Assembly: GCF_001458415.1 (NCBI RefSeq)
Contig: NZ_CYSD01000002.1
Location: forward strand, 1-64,000
Direction: 5' to 3'
From: Tritonibacter multivorans
GTDB taxonomy: Bacteria > Pseudomonadota > Alphaproteobacteria > Rhodobacterales > Rhodobacteraceae
DNA length: 64,000 nt
Below the pieces are notes generated by a model, which was not told the DNA's origin, did not search any database, and saw only the letters and a list, made by a program, of their open reading frames with translations. The first letter of the stretch is position 1; the number at the start of each line of letters is the position of its first letter. Below, piece after piece: positions 62,157 to 64,000 of this stretch. A program made the position numbers and the translations under genes.

Positions 62157-63325
62157 AATTCGAAACTCCGTGACATGAGCCGGATCAAATCCTTCCCTTC
62201 CCAAACAAAAGAGAAGTGACCCGCGGTCCCGACCGGAACCACCCGGTCCACCCCCTTCATGCCGTGTTCAGCAACACAGGACAGGATGTCCGTTTTGAGA
62301 TCCCCAACAAACGCCAGCGTCTGGCAGCGTTGGTCCAATGCGTCCGAAAGCTCGCCCAGGTGTTGGATACTTCGCTCTAGGAAAAACCCCTCGCTCGCGC
62401 CGTGATCCAGACGGCAGGCGCTGGCGGTTTCTGCTTCAATGACCGTCAAACTGGGATGGCTTATGGATCGCCGAATGGGCGCCTCGACCGCCAATTGCGC
62501 AACGCTTTTGAAATGCCGGACCCCGACACCTTCCGCTGGCTGATACTGTGCCCGATGCATGGTCTGTTTCAGCTCTGACCAGAACCGTTCTTTTGCTTGT
62601 CGGATAACGACATCCTCGCCCAGCCAGAACACCAGTTTCGGGGCCGTGCAGGCGTTTTGTTCGAACGGGTAGACGTCGTTGTAAAACTTCTGCGCAATCT
62701 CCCGCGCCTCGCAGGTTTCCAGATAGTCACGGGCATCGATCACCGCCGCAGAGTAGCGATTGGCGAAATGTATCTCCGTCGCGCGCGCTGGGACGGGAAT
62801 GGAGGCAAACGTCTGAATTGTTTGGTCGCCGCCCCAGATCACGCGAAGGTCGCAGGTCTGCGACAGGCGTTCATTCATCGCGCTGTCGTGCCCGTACCGC
62901 AGGATCGAAACCCTGTTGGACATCTTCGCCGCATCAAACGCGGCATTCAGCGCGTCCACAAACAGATCCACCTGCGGAAACGGTCTGGACGAGACGCGCA
63001 CAACACTTGGATTGCCCGCCAGCAAGGACGCCACAAGGGAGTAGGCAAAATTCAGGGGCACGTTCGCCGGGCCCACATGAAACGCAAGCCCGCGTCCCAT
63101 TAAGAAGACTTTGCCATCTCCAAGATACCCGCGGCCAATCCGATCCAGGTTCTTGCGCCGCAGGAAGAACCCCAATGTCGCAAGATCAGGAAACTGGCGT
63201 GTCGTTGACGTGTTCAGAATTTTCTGACTGACGTCATCCAAAAACCCAAGAACGGACGGATCGAACGCACGCATCGGTGCGGCCGACAGAACGTTTCCAA
63301 AATCGCTGTTGGTGAGTTCTTGCAT
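62153..63325 (-). CDS. LuxC-like acyl-CoA/acyl-ACP reductase
   Basis: A 390-residue aldehyde-dehydrogenase-superfamily protein of the LuxC family: GRGLAFHVGPANVPLNFAYS, SSRPFP, RVIWGGDQTIQTFASIPVP, and the catalytic Cys in PFEQNACTAPKLVFW. LuxC reduces a fatty-acyl thioester, with LuxE, to an aldehyde. No luxAB luciferase lies in the window, so bioluminescence is not the role; aldehyde or acyl supply for glycan synthesis is proposed. Its start abuts the luxE-like stop (TAAATG). Confidence 0.85.
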   Translation of the reverse strand: MQELTNSDFGNVLSAAPMRAFDPSVLGFLDDVSQKILNTSTTRQFPDLATLGFFLRRKNLDRIGRGYLGDGKVFLMGRGLAFHVGPANVPLNFAYSLVASLLAGNPSVVRVSSRPFPQVDLFVDALNAAFDAAKMSNRVSILRYGHDSAMNERLSQTCDLRVIWGGDQTIQTFASIPVPARATEIHFANRYSAAVIDARDYLETCEAREIAQKFYNDVYPFEQNACTAPKLVFWLGEDVVIRQAKERFWSELKQTMHRAQYQPAEGVGVRHFKSVAQLAVEAPIRRSISHPSLTVIEAETASACRLDHGASEGFFLERSIQHLGELSDALDQRCQTLAFVGDLKTDILSCVAEHGMKGVDRVVPVGTAGHFSFVWEGKDLIRLMSRSFEL

Positions 63326-64000
63326 TTAACGCCCCTGATAGGTGTCGCTGCACCCTCGTATTTCCGCCTGAGCCATGCGGCCGTGGACTTCAAAGACTGT
63401 GCTGGCATGGGTCACACCAGCTGTCATCGTCTCACCGGGCCCAATGACCCGTCCAAGGTCCTCGGTCAGGATTGAGAATCCGGGGTAAGAGGTGGGCAGG
63501 GTCGACATAACCTGCAGCACGCCTGTTTCCCCCTCGGGTAGCGGTTCAAGCGTGTTTTGATCCCGGCAAATGATGTGATTGTAGGGATTGGTATGGAGAT
63601 ATCCCTGATCGCAGCCCAAAAAGATCGACCCAGTCTGTTCCACCATGCCGTAATAATCATGCACGCTTTGTACAAAAGGCAGCCGTTCTTTCACCCTGGC
63701 ACCAAAGGTCTGGCTGGAAATGTTCTGCGCAGCCAGCTTCTTCCAGCCCCCCCCATGGAGCAAAACCGCAGCGCCTGCCTTTTCTTTAAAGCTGTGCGCG
63801 TCAATCTTGCTCAGGAATTCCTGCCAGATAATCGCCGTGAACCCAAAGAGGAAACTTTGGTCCGCATCGCAGTCCAGAAACGCCTGAATATTCTCGTGGT
63901 TGATGGACATGTCGTCGTTCAGCGCAAAGAATTTCTTGGTCGCAAAGGTAGAGAAGCCAAGAATTCCAGCGCCGCGTGCGGAAAACGTTGCCCTGTTGGC
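63326..64000 (-). CDS. LuxE-like acyl-protein synthetase, 5' end beyond window
   Basis: 224 codons are visible and the frame is open at the window edge, so the N-terminal part is missing. The visible part contains FSARGAGILGFSTFATKKFF, VLLHGGGWKKLAAQNI, VHDYYGMVEQTGSIFLGC and SILTEDLGRVIG, typical of the adenylating C-terminal half of LuxE acyl-protein synthetases. LuxE activates a fatty acid with ATP and hands it to LuxC. An internal ATG at 63910 gives only a truncated product. Confidence 0.85.
   Translation of the reverse strand, partial: ANRATFSARGAGILGFSTFATKKFFALNDDMSINHENIQAFLDCDADQSFLFGFTAIIWQEFLSKIDAHSFKEKAGAAVLLHGGGWKKLAAQNISSQTFGARVKERLPFVQSVHDYYGMVEQTGSIFLGCDQGYLHTNPYNHIICRDQNTLEPLPEGETGVLQVMSTLPTSYPGFSILTEDLGRVIGPGETMTAGVTHASTVFEVHGRMAQAEIRGCSDTYQGR

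Noticed and set aside
62153-64000. Bioluminescence (lux) operon
   Set aside because: Only LuxC- and LuxE-like proteins are present; no luxA, luxB, luxD or luxG, and the neighbours are sugar and acyl-carrier genes.

Overview
The window looks like a marine Roseobacter-type alphaproteobacterium (Rhodobacterales). The evidence is the GC-rich coding, dense same-strand operons with 1-8 bp ATGA/TGATG overlaps, many ABC and tripartite uptake systems, CoA-dependent aromatic catabolism, phosphatidylcholine synthase, an FeS-type photolyase, and a GC-rich hairpin repeat ending in CCCGGGATATTTGG of a kind I associate with this order. I saw no rRNA, tRNA or CRISPR array. About 62 protein genes are supported, two of them cut by the window edges.

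Layout. Bases 2-4819: the 3' part of a giant secreted protein with eight near-identical 94-residue cadherin-like repeats, a carbohydrate-binding-like insert, one diverged repeat and two PA14 modules. 4865-10895: a tripartite tricarboxylate-type transporter (tctC-tctB-tctA) plus a universal stress protein, divergent from a MarR regulator and a sulfatase; a perfect inverted repeat lies between the two arms. 10917-23771: a 12-gene minus-strand operon for tryptophan breakdown through anthranilate and 2-aminobenzoyl-CoA (kynA, kynU, CoA ligase, fused monooxygenase/reductase, SDR, crotonase, acyl-CoA dehydrogenase, RidA, thioesterase, thiolase, two regulators), divergent from glutaryl-CoA dehydrogenase. 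24061-28615: a BMP-type nucleoside ABC importer. 28676-36145: a polyamine block (potFGHI, GntR regulator, PuuB-like oxidase, agmatinase). 36252-39852: LacI regulator, AGE-family epimerase and a CobW-like GTPase. 40157-49336: a branched-chain-type ABC importer continuous with an alpha/beta hydrolase, TetR regulator, crotonase, acyl-CoA ligase and two MaoC-like proteins, probably an uptake-and-activation module for an unidentified carboxylic acid. 49427-53807: photolyase, aldo/keto reductase, LysR regulator and phosphatidylcholine synthase. 53994-55218: a complete IS3-family element with 4-bp target duplication. 55332-64000: a surface-glycan locus: a GT56-like glycosyltransferase, then an eight-gene minus-strand operon with a NeuB-type synthase, ThDP enzyme, acyl carrier protein, FabZ-like hot-dog protein, AMP ligase, GNAT, and LuxC/LuxE acyl-reductase components.

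How the genes fit together. Most of the window is substrate capture linked to catabolism: each substrate-binding-protein gene is followed by an intercistronic stem-loop that may favour binding-protein expression over the permeases, and most modules carry a local regulator with a nearby palindromic site. The part that looks least described is the 56431-64000 operon, where bioluminescence-type fatty-acyl activation and reduction proteins and a dedicated ACP are interleaved with a nonulosonic-acid-type synthase. The tryptophan operon also contains unusual parts (RidA, an Asp-type crotonase, a DNA-binding-less Lrp domain) that suggest specific roles in the poorly resolved lower 2-aminobenzoyl-CoA pathway.
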